This document shows positions 33,687 to 43,511 of a DNA stretch of 64,000 nucleotides, one piece after another. Both the position numbers and the translations under genes were made by a program. This DNA comes from Actinomadura macrotermitis (lineage in GTDB: Bacteria; Actinomycetota; Actinomycetes; Streptosporangiales; Streptosporangiaceae), in contig NZ_WEGH01000001.1 in the NCBI RefSeq assembly GCF_009604375.1, positions 930,001 through 994,000 on the forward strand. Direction: 5' to 3'. How positions within the stretch are numbered: the first letter of the stretch is position 1; the number at the start of each line of letters is the position of its first letter. Below the pieces are notes generated by a model. That model saw only the letters and a list, made by a program, of their open reading frames with translations, was not told where the DNA came from and made no database searches.

Positions 33687-34556
33687 TCAGGACACGAAGA
33701 CCGCGAGCGGCTTGGCGACCTTGCCCTGCTCCTCCACCAGCGACAGCAGGGTCCCGTCGGGCGCGAACACCCCGATGGGGCCCGGCCCGAGGCCGGCCGC
33801 GGGCAGCCGCCCGCCGTGCATGACCTTGCGGGCGTCCTCCTCGGTCACGTCGCGGCGCGGGAACGCCGCCGCGACCGCGTCGCCGATCGGCAGGATCGCC
33901 ATCTCCTCGGCGAGCTGCTCCAGCGTGCGCGCCATGGTGAGGTCGTAGGGGCCGACGCGGGTGCGGCGCAGGTACGTCAGGTGCCCGCCGCAGCCGAGAT
34001 CGGCGCCGAGGTCGCGGGCGAGCGCGCGGATGTAGGTGCCCGACGAGCAGGCGATCGAGGCGTCCACGTCGACCAGGTCGCCGTGCCGGCGCACCGCGGT
34101 GACGGTGAACTCCGGCACCGTGACCGGGCGCTCCTTCAGCTCGACCTGCTCGCCCTTGCGGGCCGACTTGTAGGCCCGCTCCCCGTTCACCTTGATCGCG
34201 CTGACCTGCGGCGGCGTCTGCATGATCGGGCCGGTCAGCTTCGCGATCCCGGCGGCCAGCGCCTCGTCGGTCACCCCGGCGGCGGACGCGGACGCGGTGA
34301 TCTCGCCCTCGGCGTCGTCGGTGTTGGTGGACTGCCCGAGCCGGATCGTGGCGTCGTACCCCTTCTCGGTCAGCGCCAGATGGCCGAGCAGCCGGGTCGC
34401 CTTCTCCACCCCGATCACCAGCACGCCGGTCGCCATCGGGTCGAGCGTGCCCGCGTGCCCGACGCGGCGCGTCCCGGCGAGGCGCCGCATCTTCGCCACC
34501 ACGTCGTGGGACGTCCAGTCGGCGGGCTTGTCCACGATGACGAGTCCTGAGTTCAC
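33687..34556 (-). CDS. truB: tRNA pseudouridine(55) synthase
   Basis: TruB makes pseudouridine-55 in the T-loop of tRNAs. The 289-residue protein has the catalytic aspartate in GHAGTLDPMATGVL, IVDKPADWTSHDVV at the N-terminus, and the YIRALARDLG segment. A C-terminal TruB_C extension follows, as in other actinobacteria. The GTG at 34556 overlaps the DHH-protein stop (GTGA), so translation is coupled in the rbfA-nrnA-truB run. Confidence 0.95.
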   Translation of the reverse strand: MNSGLVIVDKPADWTSHDVVAKMRRLAGTRRVGHAGTLDPMATGVLVIGVEKATRLLGHLALTEKGYDATIRLGQSTNTDDAEGEITASASAAGVTDEALAAGIAKLTGPIMQTPPQVSAIKVNGERAYKSARKGEQVELKERPVTVPEFTVTAVRRHGDLVDVDASIACSSGTYIRALARDLGADLGCGGHLTYLRRTRVGPYDLTMARTLEQLAEEMAILPIGDAVAAAFPRRDVTEEDARKVMHGGRLPAAGLGPGPIGVFAPDGTLLSLVEEQGKVAKPLAVFVS

Positions 34557-35668
34557 AGATCCTGCTCCGGGTGTCGGGTGTTCGGCTCGCGGCCGGCCTG
34601 CCGCAGCGCGGCGCGCAGCCGGTCGATGATGTCGTCCGGCTCGCCGCCGGTGGTGAACGCGGCGGCGCCGGCGTGCCCGCCGCCGCCGAGCCCGGCGCAG
34701 GCGCGGCCGACGTCCACCTCGCCCTTGGACCGGGTGGACACGTACCACTCGCCCTCGTCGGTCTCCTTCAGCACGACGGCGACCTCGGCCTCGTCGGTGC
34801 GGCGCAGCTGGTCGATGACGCCCTCCAGCTGGTCGTAGGGGACGTCGCGGGCGACCCGGTCGGCGCGGCCGATCGTCGTCCACACCAGGCCGTGGCCGCC
34901 CGCCGCGTCGCGCTCCAGCCGGGCCCGCGACAGCGCCCCGGCCAGCACCTGCAGGTAGCCGAACGGCGCGCGGTCCCACAGCTCGCGGCTGACCGCCTCG
35001 GGCCGCACCCCGACCTCCAGCAGCCGCCCCGCCAGGTCGTGCACCTGCGGGGTGGTGCAGGGGTACTTGAACGAGCCGGTGTCGCTGGCCAGCCCGGCGT
35101 ACAGGCCCTGCGCAATGGTGCCGGTGAGCGGCACGCCGAGGCGGCGGATCAGCTCGTCCACCAGCACCGCCGTCGCCGCCGCCTGCCCGTCGACCAGGCG
35201 CACCGTGCCGAACTCGGCGCCGGACGCGTGGTGGTCCACCACGATCAGCGCGGCCGCCGCGGCGGCCGGCCCGGCCAGCGAGCCGAGCCGGTCCGGGCCC
35301 GCGCAGTCCAGCACGATCATCAGCCCCGGCGCGGCGGGCAGCCGGCCCGGCTCGACCAGCATCTCCTGGCCGGGCAGGAAGCGCAGGCTCGCCGGGACGG
35401 TGAACGGCTCGCCGAACGAGGCCAGGCAGCGCTTGCCGAGGCCGCGCAGGGCCTCGGCGAGCGCCAGCATCGAGCCGAGCGCGTCGCCGTCGGGGACGAC
35501 GTGGCAGGCCAGGCAGACCTCGTCGGCCGCGCCGATCAGGCGCACCGCCCGGTCCCAGTCCAGGCCGGTCCAGCGCGCCTCCCCGCCGGCGGGGTCACCG
35601 GCGGGGACGGGGCCCGGGGCACGGCCGGCGCCGCGGGGCGGGGCGCCGGCCGGGTACCGCCCCGTCAC
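34553..35668 (-). CDS. nrnA: DHH-family nanoRNase / pAp phosphatase (NrnA-like)
   Basis: The 371-residue protein has a DHH domain with the metal-binding aspartates in [24 protein letters not shown] and [12 protein letters not shown], and a C-terminal DHHA1 domain with [11 protein letters not shown]. NrnA homologs degrade short oligoribonucleotides and dephosphorylate pAp; mycobacterial versions also act on cyclic dinucleotides. It has a proline/glycine-rich N-terminal tail of about 30 residues. It overlaps rbfA and truB by four bases each, tying it to ribosome and tRNA maturation genes. Confidence 0.92.
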   Translation of the reverse strand: MTGRYPAGAPPRGAGRAPGPVPAGDPAGGEARWTGLDWDRAVRLIGAADEVCLACHVVPDGDALGSMLALAEALRGLGKRCLASFGEPFTVPASLRFLPGQEMLVEPGRLPAAPGLMIVLDCAGPDRLGSLAGPAAAAAALIVVDHHASGAEFGTVRLVDGQAAATAVLVDELIRRLGVPLTGTIAQGLYAGLASDTGSFKYPCTTPQVHDLAGRLLEVGVRPEAVSRELWDRAPFGYLQVLAGALSRARLERDAAGGHGLVWTTIGRADRVARDVPYDQLEGVIDQLRRTDEAEVAVVLKETDEGEWYVSTRSKGEVDVGRACAGLGGGGHAGAAAFTTGGEPDDIIDRLRAALRQAGREPNTRHPEQDL

Positions 35669-36147
35669 GAGGACCGGGACCCGGCGGCGTCCTCGTCGTC
35701 GTCGCCGTCGTCGGCCGCGTCGTCGTCCTCGTCGTCGACGCGGTAGGGGTTGGCGTCCCCGGCGGGCGCGGCGCCCTGCGCCGCCTTGGCGACCGCGGCG
35801 TCCTGCGCGCGGGCCTTGGCGAGCAGGTCGTCGATGTGCGCCACGTTCTCCATCACCTCGTCCAGCACGAAGGTCAGCGAGGGGGTGTGCCGCACCCCGG
35901 TCTTACGCCCGACCTCCGAGCGGATCACGCCCTTGGCGCTCTCCAGCGCCGCGGCGCTCTCCACACGCTCGGCCTCCGACCCGTACACCGTGTAGTAGAC
36001 GGTGGCGTCCCGCAGGTCGTTGGTGATGCGGGTGTCGGTCACGGTCACGAAGCCGAGCCTGGGGTCCTTGATCCGGCGCTCCAGCATCTCGGCGACGATC
36101 TGCTGGATGCGGTCGGCGAGCTTGCGAGCCCGGGCAGCGTCCACCAT
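35665..36147 (-). CDS. rbfA: 30S ribosome-binding factor RbfA
   Basis: RbfA assists late maturation of the small subunit. The 160-residue protein has a type II KH-like core, with [21 protein letters not shown] at the N-terminus and [14 protein letters not shown] near residue 95. It continues into a strongly acidic tail ([16 protein letters not shown]) that is longer than in enterobacteria. It follows ylxP and precedes nrnA (ATGA overlap). Confidence 0.95.
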   Translation of the reverse strand: MVDAARARKLADRIQQIVAEMLERRIKDPRLGFVTVTDTRITNDLRDATVYYTVYGSEAERVESAAALESAKGVIRSEVGRKTGVRHTPSLTFVLDEVMENVAHIDDLLAKARAQDAAVAKAAQGAAPAGDANPYRVDDEDDDAADDGDDDEDAAGSRSS

Positions 36148-36180
36148 GACGCACTCCTTCTCTATCGTTCTCGCGAGGCG

Positions 36181-36486
36181 CTAGTCCTCGTCGTTGAAGA
36201 GCCGCTGCCGCGCGGACAGCAGCTCGATCTCCGGTCGACCGGCCACCAGCCGCTCGCACCGCTCCAGCACGTGGGTGCAGTTGGCGGCGGTCGCCGACAC
36301 CACCGCCACGCCGATCTGCGCCCTGCGGTGCAGATCGTTGTCCCCGGTCTCGGCCACCGCGACCGCCGGGAAGTGCTTCTGCACCTCGGCGATGACGGGG
36401 CGGACCACGGCCCGCTTCTGCTTGAGCGAGTGCACGTCGCCCAGCAGCAGGTCCAGTGTCAGCGCGCCGACGAACAGGTCGATCAC
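36181..36486 (-). CDS. ylxP: YlxP/DUF503 family protein
   Basis: The 101-residue protein matches DUF503: FVGALTLDLLLGDVHSLKQKR at the N-terminus (conserved in part) and a FPAVAVAETGDNDLHRRA segment. Family members sit between infB and rbfA in Gram-positive bacteria and are thought to act in ribosome assembly or RNA binding. The start is GTG at 36486, and the context with infB and rbfA supports the call. Confidence 0.93.
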   Translation of the reverse strand: MIDLFVGALTLDLLLGDVHSLKQKRAVVRPVIAEVQKHFPAVAVAETGDNDLHRRAQIGVAVVSATAANCTHVLERCERLVAGRPEIELLSARQRLFNDED

Positions 36487-36526
36487 CTCGGTCTTCGTTT
36501 AGGGGTTGAACGGCCCCGGGGCGACA

Positions 36527-36600
36527 GGGTGTTCCCCCGGCGGGGGGGCCAAGGCGCGCGGGGCCTGCGACACGCCTTGGCGTTGGGGTGTTCCCCCGGG
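36527..36600. repeat. Direct and inverted repeats between infB and ylxP
   Basis: GGGTGTTCCCCCGG occurs twice, at 36527-36540 and 36586-36599. Between them CCAAGGCG (36549-36556) and CGCCTTGG (36573-36580) form an inverted repeat. With the adjacent 16-bp hairpin, the whole spacer is structured. Confidence 0.7.
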
Positions 36601-36605
36601 AACGG

Positions 36606-36645
36606 GACATGACGCCAGGTTAGAAGATCAACCTGGCGTCATGTC
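36606..36645 (-). terminator. 16-bp hairpin after infB
   Basis: GACATGACGCCAGGTT (36606-36621) and AACCTGGCGTCATGTC (36630-36645) form a perfect 16-bp stem with an eight-base loop, 27 bases past the infB stop. No U-tract follows. It may terminate, attenuate or mark a processing site within the infB-ylxP-rbfA transcript. Confidence 0.75.
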
Positions 36646-36671
36646 ACTGCTTTACCGTGCGGCTACGCGCG

Positions 36672-39600
36672 TCAGGCGCGGGGCTTCTCCCGCATCTCGA
36701 AGCACTCCACGACATCGCCGATCTTGATGTCGTTGTAGCCGACGCCGATACCGCACTCGAAGCCCTCGCGGACCTCGGTCGCGTCGTCCTTGAAGCGGCG
36801 CAGCGACGACACCGTGAGGTTGTCGGCGATGACCACACCGTCGCGGACCAGGCGGGCCTTGGCGTTGCGCTGGATGATCCCGGAGGTGACCATCGAACCG
36901 GCGACGTTGCCGATCTTGGGCACCTTGAAGAGCTCCCGGACCTCGGCGGTGCCGAGCTGGGCCTCTTCGAACTCGGGCTTCAGCATGCCCTTGAGGGCCG
37001 CCTCGACCTCCTCGATCGCCTGGTAGATGACCGAGTAGTAGCGGATGTCGACGCCCTCGCGGTCGGCGACCGCCTGGGCGTTGCGCTCGGGCCGGACGTT
37101 GAAGCCGATGATGACCGCGCCCTCGGACGCCACCGCGAGGTTGACGTCGTTCTGCGTGATCGCACCGACACCGCGGCGGATGACCCGCAGGCTGACCTCG
37201 TCGCCCACGTCGATCTTGAGGAGCGAGTCCTCCAGCGCCTCCACCGAACCGGACACGTCGCCCTTGAGGATGAGCAGCAGCTCGTCCCGCTCGCCCCGCT
37301 CCAGGTCCTTGAACAGCTCTTCCAGCGAGCTGGACTTGCGGCTCTTGAGCAGGTCGGCGTTGCGCTTGCGCGCGGTCCGCTTGTCGGCGATCTGGCGGGC
37401 GATCCGGTCGTCCTCGACGACCAGGAAGTTGTCGCCGGCGCCGGGCACGGCCGTGAGGCCGAGCACCTGGACCGGACGCGACGGTCCCGCCTCCTCGACG
37501 AGGTTGCCGTTCTCGTCGTGCATCGCCCGGACGCGGCCGTGGGCCACGCCGCACACGATGGAGTCGCCGACCCGCAGCGTGCCGCGCTGCACCAGCACGG
37601 TCGCCACGGCGCCCCGGCCCTTGTCCAGGTGCGCCTCGATGGCGGAACCCTGGGCGGGCATGTCGGGGTTGGCCACCAGCTCCAGCTCGGCGTCGGCGGT
37701 CAGCACGATCGACTCCAGCAGGCCGTCGATGTTGATGCCCTGGCGGGCCGACACGTCGACGAACTGGGTGGTGCCACCGAACTCCTCGGCCACCAGGCCG
37801 TACTCGGTGAGCTGGGCGCGCACCCGCTGCGGGTCCGCCCCCTCCTTGTCGATCTTGTTGACCGCGACCACGATCGGCACGCCGGCCGCGGTCGCGTGGT
37901 CGATCGCCTCGGTCGTCTGCGGCTTGACGCCGTCGTCGGCCGCGACCACCAGCACCACCAGGTCGGTGGTGTCGGCGCCACGGGCACGCATGGCGGAGAA
38001 CGCCTCGTGACCCGGGGTGTCGATGAAGGTGATCTTGCGGTCCTCGCCGTCGACGACGGTCTCGACCTGGTAGGCACCGATGTGCTGGGTGATGCCGCCG
38101 GCCTCGCCGGCCACCACGTTGGCGTTGCGGATGGCGTCCAGCAGCCGGGTCTTACCGTGGTCGACGTGACCCATGACGGTCACCACCGGCGGACGGGGCT
38201 GGAGGTTCTCCTCGTCGCCGTCGTCCTCGCCGTACTCGATGTCGAACTGCTCGAGCAGCGCGCGGTCCTCGTCCTCGGGGCTGACGACCTGGACGTCGAA
38301 GTCCAGCTCGGCGCCGAGGAGCTGCAGGTCGTCGGTGTCGACCGACTGCGTCGCGGTGACCATCTTGCCGAGGTGCATCATGATCGCGACGAGCGACGCC
38401 GGGTTGGCGCCGATCTTCTCGGCGAAGTCGGTCAGCGTGGCGCCCTGCGGCAGGCGGATCATCCTGCCGTTGCCGCGCGGGGCGCTGACGCCACCGGCGG
38501 CGGGAGCCTGCATGTTCTCGAACTCTTGACGACGCGCCCGCTTGGACTTGCGGGCACGCCCCGGACGACCGCCGGGACGGCCGAAGGCGCCCTGCGTGCC
38601 GCCACGGCCGCGCGGGCCGCCGCCACCGGGACGGGGGCCGAAGCCACCGCCGGGACGACCGCCGCCACCGCCGGGACCGCCGCCCGCGCGGGGGCCGCCG
38701 AAGCCGCCACCGCCGCCGGGACGACCGCCGCCACCGGGACGACCGCCACCGCCGCCGCCACCCGGACGGCCACCGCCGCCGCCGGGACGGCCGCCGGGGC
38801 CGCCGCCACGCGCGGGAGAGCTGGCCGGCCGCGAGGACGGCATGCTCATCGGGCTCGGACGGGGACCGCCGGCACCGCCGCCGCCACCGGGACGGGGCGG
38901 CATCGAGCCGCCGCCCGGACGCGGGCCGCCGGGACGCGGGCCACCGGGACCGGCGGGCGCGCCGGGACGCGGACCGCCCGGACGCTCGCCGCCACGGGGA
39001 CGGTCGTCACGCGCGGGACGCTCGTCGCCCGGACGCGGGCCGGGACGCGGGCCCGGCTTGGGCGCCTGGCCCATGCCGGTGTTGGTCGAGCTGAACGGGT
39101 TGTTGCCCGGGCGCGGCGCGCCGGGACGACCGCCGCCACCGCCGCCGCCCTGACGGGGCGTCGGACGCGGGCCGGGCTTCGGCGCGCGCGGGCCCGGCTT
39201 CGGGCCTGCGGGCGCGCCGGGGCCGCCGGCGGCCGGGGCACTCGGCGCGCTCGGGGCACTCGGCGCGCGGGTCTGCGCGGCGGGCGCCGCCGGGGTCACC
39301 GGCTGGCTCGGCGCGGGCGGCACGGGGCCGGGACGCGGTCCCGGACGCGGGCCGGACGCGGGGGCCGGCTGGCTCGGCGCGGGCGCCACCGGAGCGGCGG
39401 GCGCGGCCGGAGCCGCGGGCTTGCTCGGCGCCGGCGGGCGCGGGCCGGGCTTCGGGCCCGGGCCGGCCGGACCGGGGCGGGCGCCCTCGGTGCCGGACGA
39501 GGCCGGAGCCGGACGCGGCCCCGGACGCGGGCCGGGGCCCGGCTTCTTCGATGCACCCGGCTTGGCGCCGGGCTTACCTGACGAACTGTTGAAGGCTTCT

Positions 39601-39740
39601 GTGAGCCGGCGGACGACCGGAGCCTCGATCGTCGAGGACGCCGACCGTACGAACTCGCCCATTTCGGTGAGCTTGGCCATGACGACCTTGCTCTCTACCC
39701 CGAACTCCTTGGCGAGCTCATATACGCGGACCTTGGCCAC
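36672..39740 (-). CDS. infB: Translation initiation factor IF-2
   Basis: IF-2 is the GTPase that places initiator tRNA on the ribosome. The 1022-residue protein has an N-terminal IF2_N domain ([18 protein letters not shown]), an unusually long low-complexity segment (about residues 45-410) of Pro-Gly-Arg-Ala repeats, and a second IF2_N (about 445-490). The G domain has [21 protein letters not shown] and NKID, followed by domains II-IV. The GTG at 39740 is chosen because GGGAG lies before it and it matches the usual N-terminus. It is in the nusA-ylxR-infB order. Confidence 0.96.
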   Translation of the reverse strand: MAKVRVYELAKEFGVESKVVMAKLTEMGEFVRSASSTIEAPVVRRLTEAFNSSSGKPGAKPGASKKPGPGPRPGPRPAPASSGTEGARPGPAGPGPKPGPRPPAPSKPAAPAAPAAPVAPAPSQPAPASGPRPGPRPGPVPPAPSQPVTPAAPAAQTRAPSAPSAPSAPAAGGPGAPAGPKPGPRAPKPGPRPTPRQGGGGGGGRPGAPRPGNNPFSSTNTGMGQAPKPGPRPGPRPGDERPARDDRPRGGERPGGPRPGAPAGPGGPRPGGPRPGGGSMPPRPGGGGGAGGPRPSPMSMPSSRPASSPARGGGPGGRPGGGGGRPGGGGGGGRPGGGGRPGGGGGFGGPRAGGGPGGGGGRPGGGFGPRPGGGGPRGRGGTQGAFGRPGGRPGRARKSKRARRQEFENMQAPAAGGVSAPRGNGRMIRLPQGATLTDFAEKIGANPASLVAIMMHLGKMVTATQSVDTDDLQLLGAELDFDVQVVSPEDEDRALLEQFDIEYGEDDGDEENLQPRPPVVTVMGHVDHGKTRLLDAIRNANVVAGEAGGITQHIGAYQVETVVDGEDRKITFIDTPGHEAFSAMRARGADTTDLVVLVVAADDGVKPQTTEAIDHATAAGVPIVVAVNKIDKEGADPQRVRAQLTEYGLVAEEFGGTTQFVDVSARQGINIDGLLESIVLTADAELELVANPDMPAQGSAIEAHLDKGRGAVATVLVQRGTLRVGDSIVCGVAHGRVRAMHDENGNLVEEAGPSRPVQVLGLTAVPGAGDNFLVVEDDRIARQIADKRTARKRNADLLKSRKSSSLEELFKDLERGERDELLLILKGDVSGSVEALEDSLLKIDVGDEVSLRVIRRGVGAITQNDVNLAVASEGAVIIGFNVRPERNAQAVADREGVDIRYYSVIYQAIEEVEAALKGMLKPEFEEAQLGTAEVRELFKVPKIGNVAGSMVTSGIIQRNAKARLVRDGVVIADNLTVSSLRRFKDDATEVREGFECGIGVGYNDIKIGDVVECFEMREKPRA

Positions 39741-39864
39741 TGCACTCCCTACTCGGTCCGGGGGTGCGGCCACCGGACCGTCGTTAACTTGCCGTACTCA
39801 TCGCGGCGTGCTCATCGAGCGCTCATAGCAATCTCGACCTGCTTCCGACTAGACGTCGCTACCG

Positions 39865-40188
39865 TTATGCATCCTGCTGCTGCGCGGCCTGTCCCGCAAG
39901 CCGGTCCCGAAGCGCACCGGAGTCGAGCGGTCCCGCCAGGCGAAAGGCCCGTGGGAACGCCCGGCGTCGCTCGGCGAGCTCGAGACATCCCAGGTCGGGG
40001 TGCACATGGGCCCCCCTTCCCGGCAGCCGCCCGCGGTCGTCGGGGACGATGACGCCCTCGACCACCACAAGGCGCAGCAGGTCGGACTTGGCCGTGCGGA
40101 CCCGGCAACCCACACAAGTGCGCAGCGGGGCCACGAGGCCACGTGAATCGAGTCTACCGCGCCGAAGCGTCGGCGTGACCTGTCGCAT
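39865..40188 (-). CDS. ylxR: YlxR/DUF448 nucleic-acid-binding protein
   Basis: The 107-residue protein has the DUF448 core: LRTCVGCRVR, with two cysteines, then GRLPGRGAHVHPDLGCLELA and AFPRAFR. YlxR sits between nusA and infB in most Gram-positive bacteria. It binds RNA; a role in modulating RNase P has been proposed for homologs. The first ten residues (MRQVTPTLRR) are a weakly conserved extension, so a later start is possible. Confidence 0.92.
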   Translation of the reverse strand: MRQVTPTLRRGRLDSRGLVAPLRTCVGCRVRTAKSDLLRLVVVEGVIVPDDRGRLPGRGAHVHPDLGCLELAERRRAFPRAFRLAGPLDSGALRDRLAGQAAQQQDA

Positions 40189-40232
40189 GCTCTCCTGACG
40201 TTCTTGCTCGGGTTCGGGCGGCCTCGTACCGG

Positions 40233-41312
40233 TCAGGCGGGGGTGCCCTGACCCGTGTTCGGACGGGCCGCGTTCTGCTGACCGCGGTTCCGCTCGCCCG
40301 TGCCCGGCCGGCCCGTGCCCGGCTGACCCGTGCTCTCCTCGCCCTGCTGCTCGGTGTCGGCGCGGATGTCGATCCGCCAGCCGGTGAGCCGGGCGGCGAG
40401 CCGGGCGTTCTGCCCCTCCTTGCCGATGGCCAGGGAGAGCTGGTAGTCCGGCACGATCACCCGGGCGACGCGCGCGTCGGCGTCGACCACCTCGACCGCG
40501 GTGACCCGGGCCGGCGACAGCGCGTTGCCGACGAACTCGGCCGGGTCCTCGGAGAAGTCGACGATGTCGATCTTCTCGCCGTGCAACTCGGCCATCACGT
40601 TGCGCACCCGGCTGCCGAGCGGGCCGATGCAGGCGCCCTTGGCGTTCACGCCGGGCTTGCGCGAGCGCACCGCGATCTTGGTGCGGTGGCCGGCCTCGCG
40701 GGCGATCGCGGAGATCTCCACGGTGCCGTCGGCGATCTCGGGCACCTCCAGCGCGAACAGCTTGCGGACCAGGTTGGGGTGGGTGCGCGACAGCTGCACC
40801 GACGGGCCGCGGTGACCCTTGCGGACCTGCACCACGTAGGCGCGCAGCCGCTCGCCGTGCTCGTAGCGCTCGCCCGGCACCTGCTCCTGCGGCTGCAGGA
40901 CGGCCTCGATCTTGCCGAGGTCGACCAGCACGTTCCGCGGGTCGTTGCCCTGCTGGATGATGCCGGAGACGATGTCGCCCTCGCGGCCGGCGTACTCGCC
41001 GAAGGTCAGCTCGTCCTCGGCGTCGCGCAGCTTCTGCAGGATGACCTGCTTGGCGGTGGTCGCGGCGATACGGCTGAACCCCTCGGGGGTGTCGTCGTAT
41101 TCCCGGAGGGGGTTGCCCTCCTCGTCGGTCTCGGTCGCCAGCACCGTGACGTGGCCGCTCTTGCGGTCCAGCTCGACGCGCGCCCGGCCGGCCGCGCCCT
41201 CGGTCCGGTGGTAGGCGATCAGCAGTGCGTCTTCGATGGCCTTGATCGCAACCTCGAGCGAGATGTCCTTCTCGCTCTCCAGCGTGCGCAGGGCCGTCAT
41301 GTCGATGTCCAC
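40233..41312 (-). CDS. nusA: Transcription termination/antitermination factor NusA
   Basis: NusA binds RNA polymerase and modulates pausing, termination and antitermination. The 359-residue protein has the N-terminal polymerase-binding domain ([16 protein letters not shown]), an S1 domain ([18 protein letters not shown]) and two KH domains ([18 protein letters not shown], and [20 protein letters not shown]). Its C-terminus is a Gly-Gln-Asn-rich tail ([12 protein letters not shown]) and it lacks the acidic repeats of enterobacterial NusA, normal for actinobacteria. rimP precedes it by 13 bases. Confidence 0.96.
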   Translation of the reverse strand: MDIDMTALRTLESEKDISLEVAIKAIEDALLIAYHRTEGAAGRARVELDRKSGHVTVLATETDEEGNPLREYDDTPEGFSRIAATTAKQVILQKLRDAEDELTFGEYAGREGDIVSGIIQQGNDPRNVLVDLGKIEAVLQPQEQVPGERYEHGERLRAYVVQVRKGHRGPSVQLSRTHPNLVRKLFALEVPEIADGTVEISAIAREAGHRTKIAVRSRKPGVNAKGACIGPLGSRVRNVMAELHGEKIDIVDFSEDPAEFVGNALSPARVTAVEVVDADARVARVIVPDYQLSLAIGKEGQNARLAARLTGWRIDIRADTEQQGEESTGQPGTGRPGTGERNRGQQNAARPNTGQGTPA

Positions 41313-41325
41313 GAGGCTCCCCCCT

Positions 41326-42015
41326 CTATTCCGGCTCGGCCGGAGAACGCGTTACGTCGGGCCGTCCGGCGGAGCCGCCGGCGCCGCCGGCCCCGGGGCC
41401 CGCGGGCCCGGCCGGCTCGTCCGCGTCGTCGTCGCTCACGTCGTCGTCCATGTCATCGGGCCGGCGGAACTCCACCTGCACCCGGCCGCGCAGCAGCTCG
41501 CCGGGCGCGAAACGGCGCCGGGCGGTGGTGGCGGCCTTGGCCGACCCCTTGCCCTTCGGCTTGGTGACGACGTCCAGCTCGACCCCTTCGTCGTCGGCCG
41601 CGAGGATGCGGCCCTCGACCTGCCCGCCTTCGGCCAGCTCGGCCACCACCAGGCGGCCGGCGGCGCGGCGCCAGTGCCGCGGTTCGGTGAGGGGGCGGTC
41701 CACGCCCGGCGAGGTCACTTCCAGCACGTACGGCGCCGTTCCCATCACCGCCGAGGCGTCCAGGAGCTCCGAGGCCGTCTGGCTGAGCTCGGCGACGTCG
41801 TCGAGGCTGACCCCGCCGTCGCCGTCCACCACGATCTTGACCAGGCGGCGGCGGCCGGCCGGCCGGACGTCGACCTCTTCCAGGTCGAAGCCGGCCGCGG
41901 CGACCGCGGGCTCCAGCAGCCGGGTCAGCTCGGCGAGCGCGTCGTCCCGGGTGGGCCGGGACGCGCCGCCGTCGCGGCCCCGCTGAGCGTGGCCACCGTC
42001 GGACTCGACGCTCAT
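41326..42015 (-). CDS. rimP: Ribosome maturation factor RimP
   Basis: RimP is needed for small-subunit assembly. The 229-residue protein has the N-terminal alpha/beta domain ([20 protein letters not shown]) and the C-terminal SH3-like domain, with [20 protein letters not shown]. The acidic C-terminal tail ([15 protein letters not shown]) is longer than usual. The message starts here: the ATG has a strong GAGGAGG site, and upstream lies a divergent region shared with the ferritin-like genes. It is the first gene of the rimP-nusA-ylxR-infB operon. Confidence 0.95.
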   Translation of the reverse strand: MSVESDGGHAQRGRDGGASRPTRDDALAELTRLLEPAVAAAGFDLEEVDVRPAGRRRLVKIVVDGDGGVSLDDVAELSQTASELLDASAVMGTAPYVLEVTSPGVDRPLTEPRHWRRAAGRLVVAELAEGGQVEGRILAADDEGVELDVVTKPKGKGSAKAATTARRRFAPGELLRGRVQVEFRRPDDMDDDVSDDDADEPAGPAGPGAGGAGGSAGRPDVTRSPAEPE

Positions 42016-42200
42016 GGGACCTCCTCATGTTGTGCTGTGGCCATCGTGTGCCGGTTGGCCCTTCAAGACTATCGACAGCCGGACACCTCAGCGGTCTTTC
42101 GGACAGCTCACCGGCGTGCCGGGTATGGAATGCTTGGACGGGCCCGCCGCGCGGACCGCCGCCGGGGCGCTCACACCACCGTTCGGCGAGGAGAACACGC

Positions 42201-42719
42201 GTGCTTCAGGCCCGGACCGAGGTCCCGCGCCGGCCGGTGCTCGGCGCCGCGCTGCTCGGGGCGGGCGCGCTCGCCCTGCCGCTGCTCGGCGGCTGCCGGG
42301 CCGCGGCCGCCCGCCCGGCCGGGGACCGCGCCGAGCTGCGGGTGCTGGCCGGCGCGATCGCCGCCGAGCAGGACCTGATCGCGTTGTACGAGGCGGTGCG
42401 CGGCGCGCACGCGCCGCTGGCCCGGCGCCTGGATCCGGCGCTCGCGCACCATCGGGAGCATCTGGCGGTGCTGCGCCGCCACTACCTGCCCGGCACGGGC
42501 CATCGCGCGTACGAGGGCGGCGAGATCCCGCCGCCGCGCGGGCGGCCGGCCCCGGCGACGGCCGCGCAGGCGCTGGCCGCGCTCCGCCGGGCCGAGAGCG
42601 GCGCGGCGGCCGCGCGAGTGGCCGACGTCACCACGGCCGGGCCCGGGCTGGCCCAGCTGCTGGCGAGCATCGGCGCCTGCGAGGCCGGGCACGCCGCGGC
42701 GCTGGAGGGGGCGTCGTGA
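42201..42719 (+). CDS. Ferritin-like lipoprotein
   Basis: The 172-residue product starts at GTG 42201 after GAGGAGA. Residues 1-33 are a lipoprotein signal with a twin arginine (RRPVLGAALL) and lipobox LLGGC. The mature part is helical, with two spaced E/H segments (AGAIAAEQDLIALYEAV and LAHHREHLAVLRRHY) typical of ferritin-like bundles, and a later EAGHAAALEG helix. It may bind metal at the cell surface. Its stop overlaps the next start (GTGA), so it is coupled to a second ferritin-like protein. Confidence 0.75.
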   Translation: MLQARTEVPRRPVLGAALLGAGALALPLLGGCRAAAARPAGDRAELRVLAGAIAAEQDLIALYEAVRGAHAPLARRLDPALAHHREHLAVLRRHYLPGTGHRAYEGGEIPPPRGRPAPATAAQALAALRRAESGAAAARVADVTTAGPGLAQLLASIGACEAGHAAALEGAS

Positions 42720-43180
42720 GTTCCCTGGCGGAGGCGCTGCAGGAGGCGCTGCAGGCCGAGCACGCGGCGGTGTACGGGTACGGGGTGCTCGGCGCCCGCC
42801 TGCGCGACCCGCTGCGCACGACGGCGCGGACGCTGTGGGACGCCCACCGGACGGCGCGGGACGAGCTGGCCGCCCGCGTCGGCGCGCTCGGGGCCCGTCC
42901 CGAGGCCGCCGCGCCCGCCTACCGGCTGCCGGTGCGGGTCGACTCGGCGCGCTCGGCCGCGCAGCTCGCCGCCGCGCTGGAGGACGCCCTCGTCACCGCG
43001 TACGCGGGCCTGGCGGGCGTGCCCGATCCCCGGACGCGGCAGGCGGCCGCGCAGAAGATGCAGCAGGCGATCGCGCGGGCGGTGGCCTGGCGCGGGCACG
43101 CGGGCGCGCCCGCCGCGGGCCCCGCCTTCCCCGGCCTGCCGGCCGCGGCGCTGGCCCCCCGGCCGCGGCCGGGCGAGTGA
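42716..43180 (+). CDS. DUF4439 ferritin-like protein
   Basis: The 154-residue product, starting at GTG 42716, has helices with ALQEALQAEHAAVYGYGVLGA at the start and DAHRTARDELAARVGALG next, the EH-type residues of a DUF4439 ferritin-like bundle. It lacks a signal peptide. The preceding lipoprotein has a similar helical plan but a membrane anchor, so the pair looks like a surface and a cytoplasmic version of one domain. The function is unknown; iron, manganese or radical chemistry is possible. Confidence 0.8.
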   Translation: MSSLAEALQEALQAEHAAVYGYGVLGARLRDPLRTTARTLWDAHRTARDELAARVGALGARPEAAAPAYRLPVRVDSARSAAQLAAALEDALVTAYAGLAGVPDPRTRQAAAQKMQQAIARAVAWRGHAGAPAAGPAFPGLPAAALAPRPRPGE

Positions 43181-43258
43181 CCCCTGGGAACTTTGTACGC
43201 TTTTGGGGCGTAATTTACGGGGTAGGGAACTGGATTCACTCGGGGGAGGAAACCAGCG

Positions 43259-43471
43259 ATGACCGTCGATCAGAGCATGGGCCGGACCAGCCTGGACGAA
43301 CTGCGCGCGGCCTACCAGGCCCGCCTCGACCAGATCGCCGCCGAGCGCGACGAGGCGCTGCGGCAGGCCCGGCGGGCCCGCGCGGAGGCCGTCACGGCAC
43401 GCGCGGACCTGGCGACCATCAACACCAAGCTGCAGGAGCTGCTGAAGGTCGCCGGAATGCGCCCGGCCTGA
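43259..43471 (+). CDS. Small coiled-coil protein, 70 residues
   Basis: The product is one long charged helix, with AYQARLDQIAAERDEALRQA and ARAEAVTARADLATINTKLQ heptads, and no signal or membrane segment. GGGGAGGA precedes the ATG and a 15-bp hairpin follows the stop, so it is a real gene. I do not recognise it. Such short coiled coils often act as scaffold or polymerase partners, but nothing here shows this. Confidence 0.7.
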   Translation: MTVDQSMGRTSLDELRAAYQARLDQIAAERDEALRQARRARAEAVTARADLATINTKLQELLKVAGMRPA

Positions 43472-43475
43472 CGCA

Positions 43476-43508
43476 CCGGCCCGGCGCGGGTCCCCCGCGC
43501 CGGGCCGG
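43476..43508. terminator. Bidirectional hairpin between convergent genes
   Basis: CCGGCCCGGCGCGGG and CCCGCGCCGGGCCGG form a perfect 15-bp stem with a three-base loop. It lies between the coiled-coil gene and the HAD gene, which converge, and can serve both strands. Confidence 0.8.
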
Positions 43509-43511
43509 ACG

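Noticed and set aside
36606..36645. 16-bp hairpin after infB considered as an insertion-sequence end or attachment site
   Set aside because: There is no transposase, integrase or target-site duplication, and the position directly after infB suits an RNA structure.
38540..39560. Apparent tandem repeats, considered as a CRISPR array or satellite
   Set aside because: They are codon-level repeats encoding the IF-2 Pro-Gly-Arg linker. Units are irregular and there are no unique spacers of constant size.
36657..39581. Plus-strand frame of 974 codons opposite infB, with a long Thr/Ala/Gly/Arg-rich section
   Set aside because: Antisense to the repetitive IF-2 linker, which creates artificial repeats; the minus frame is clearly infB.
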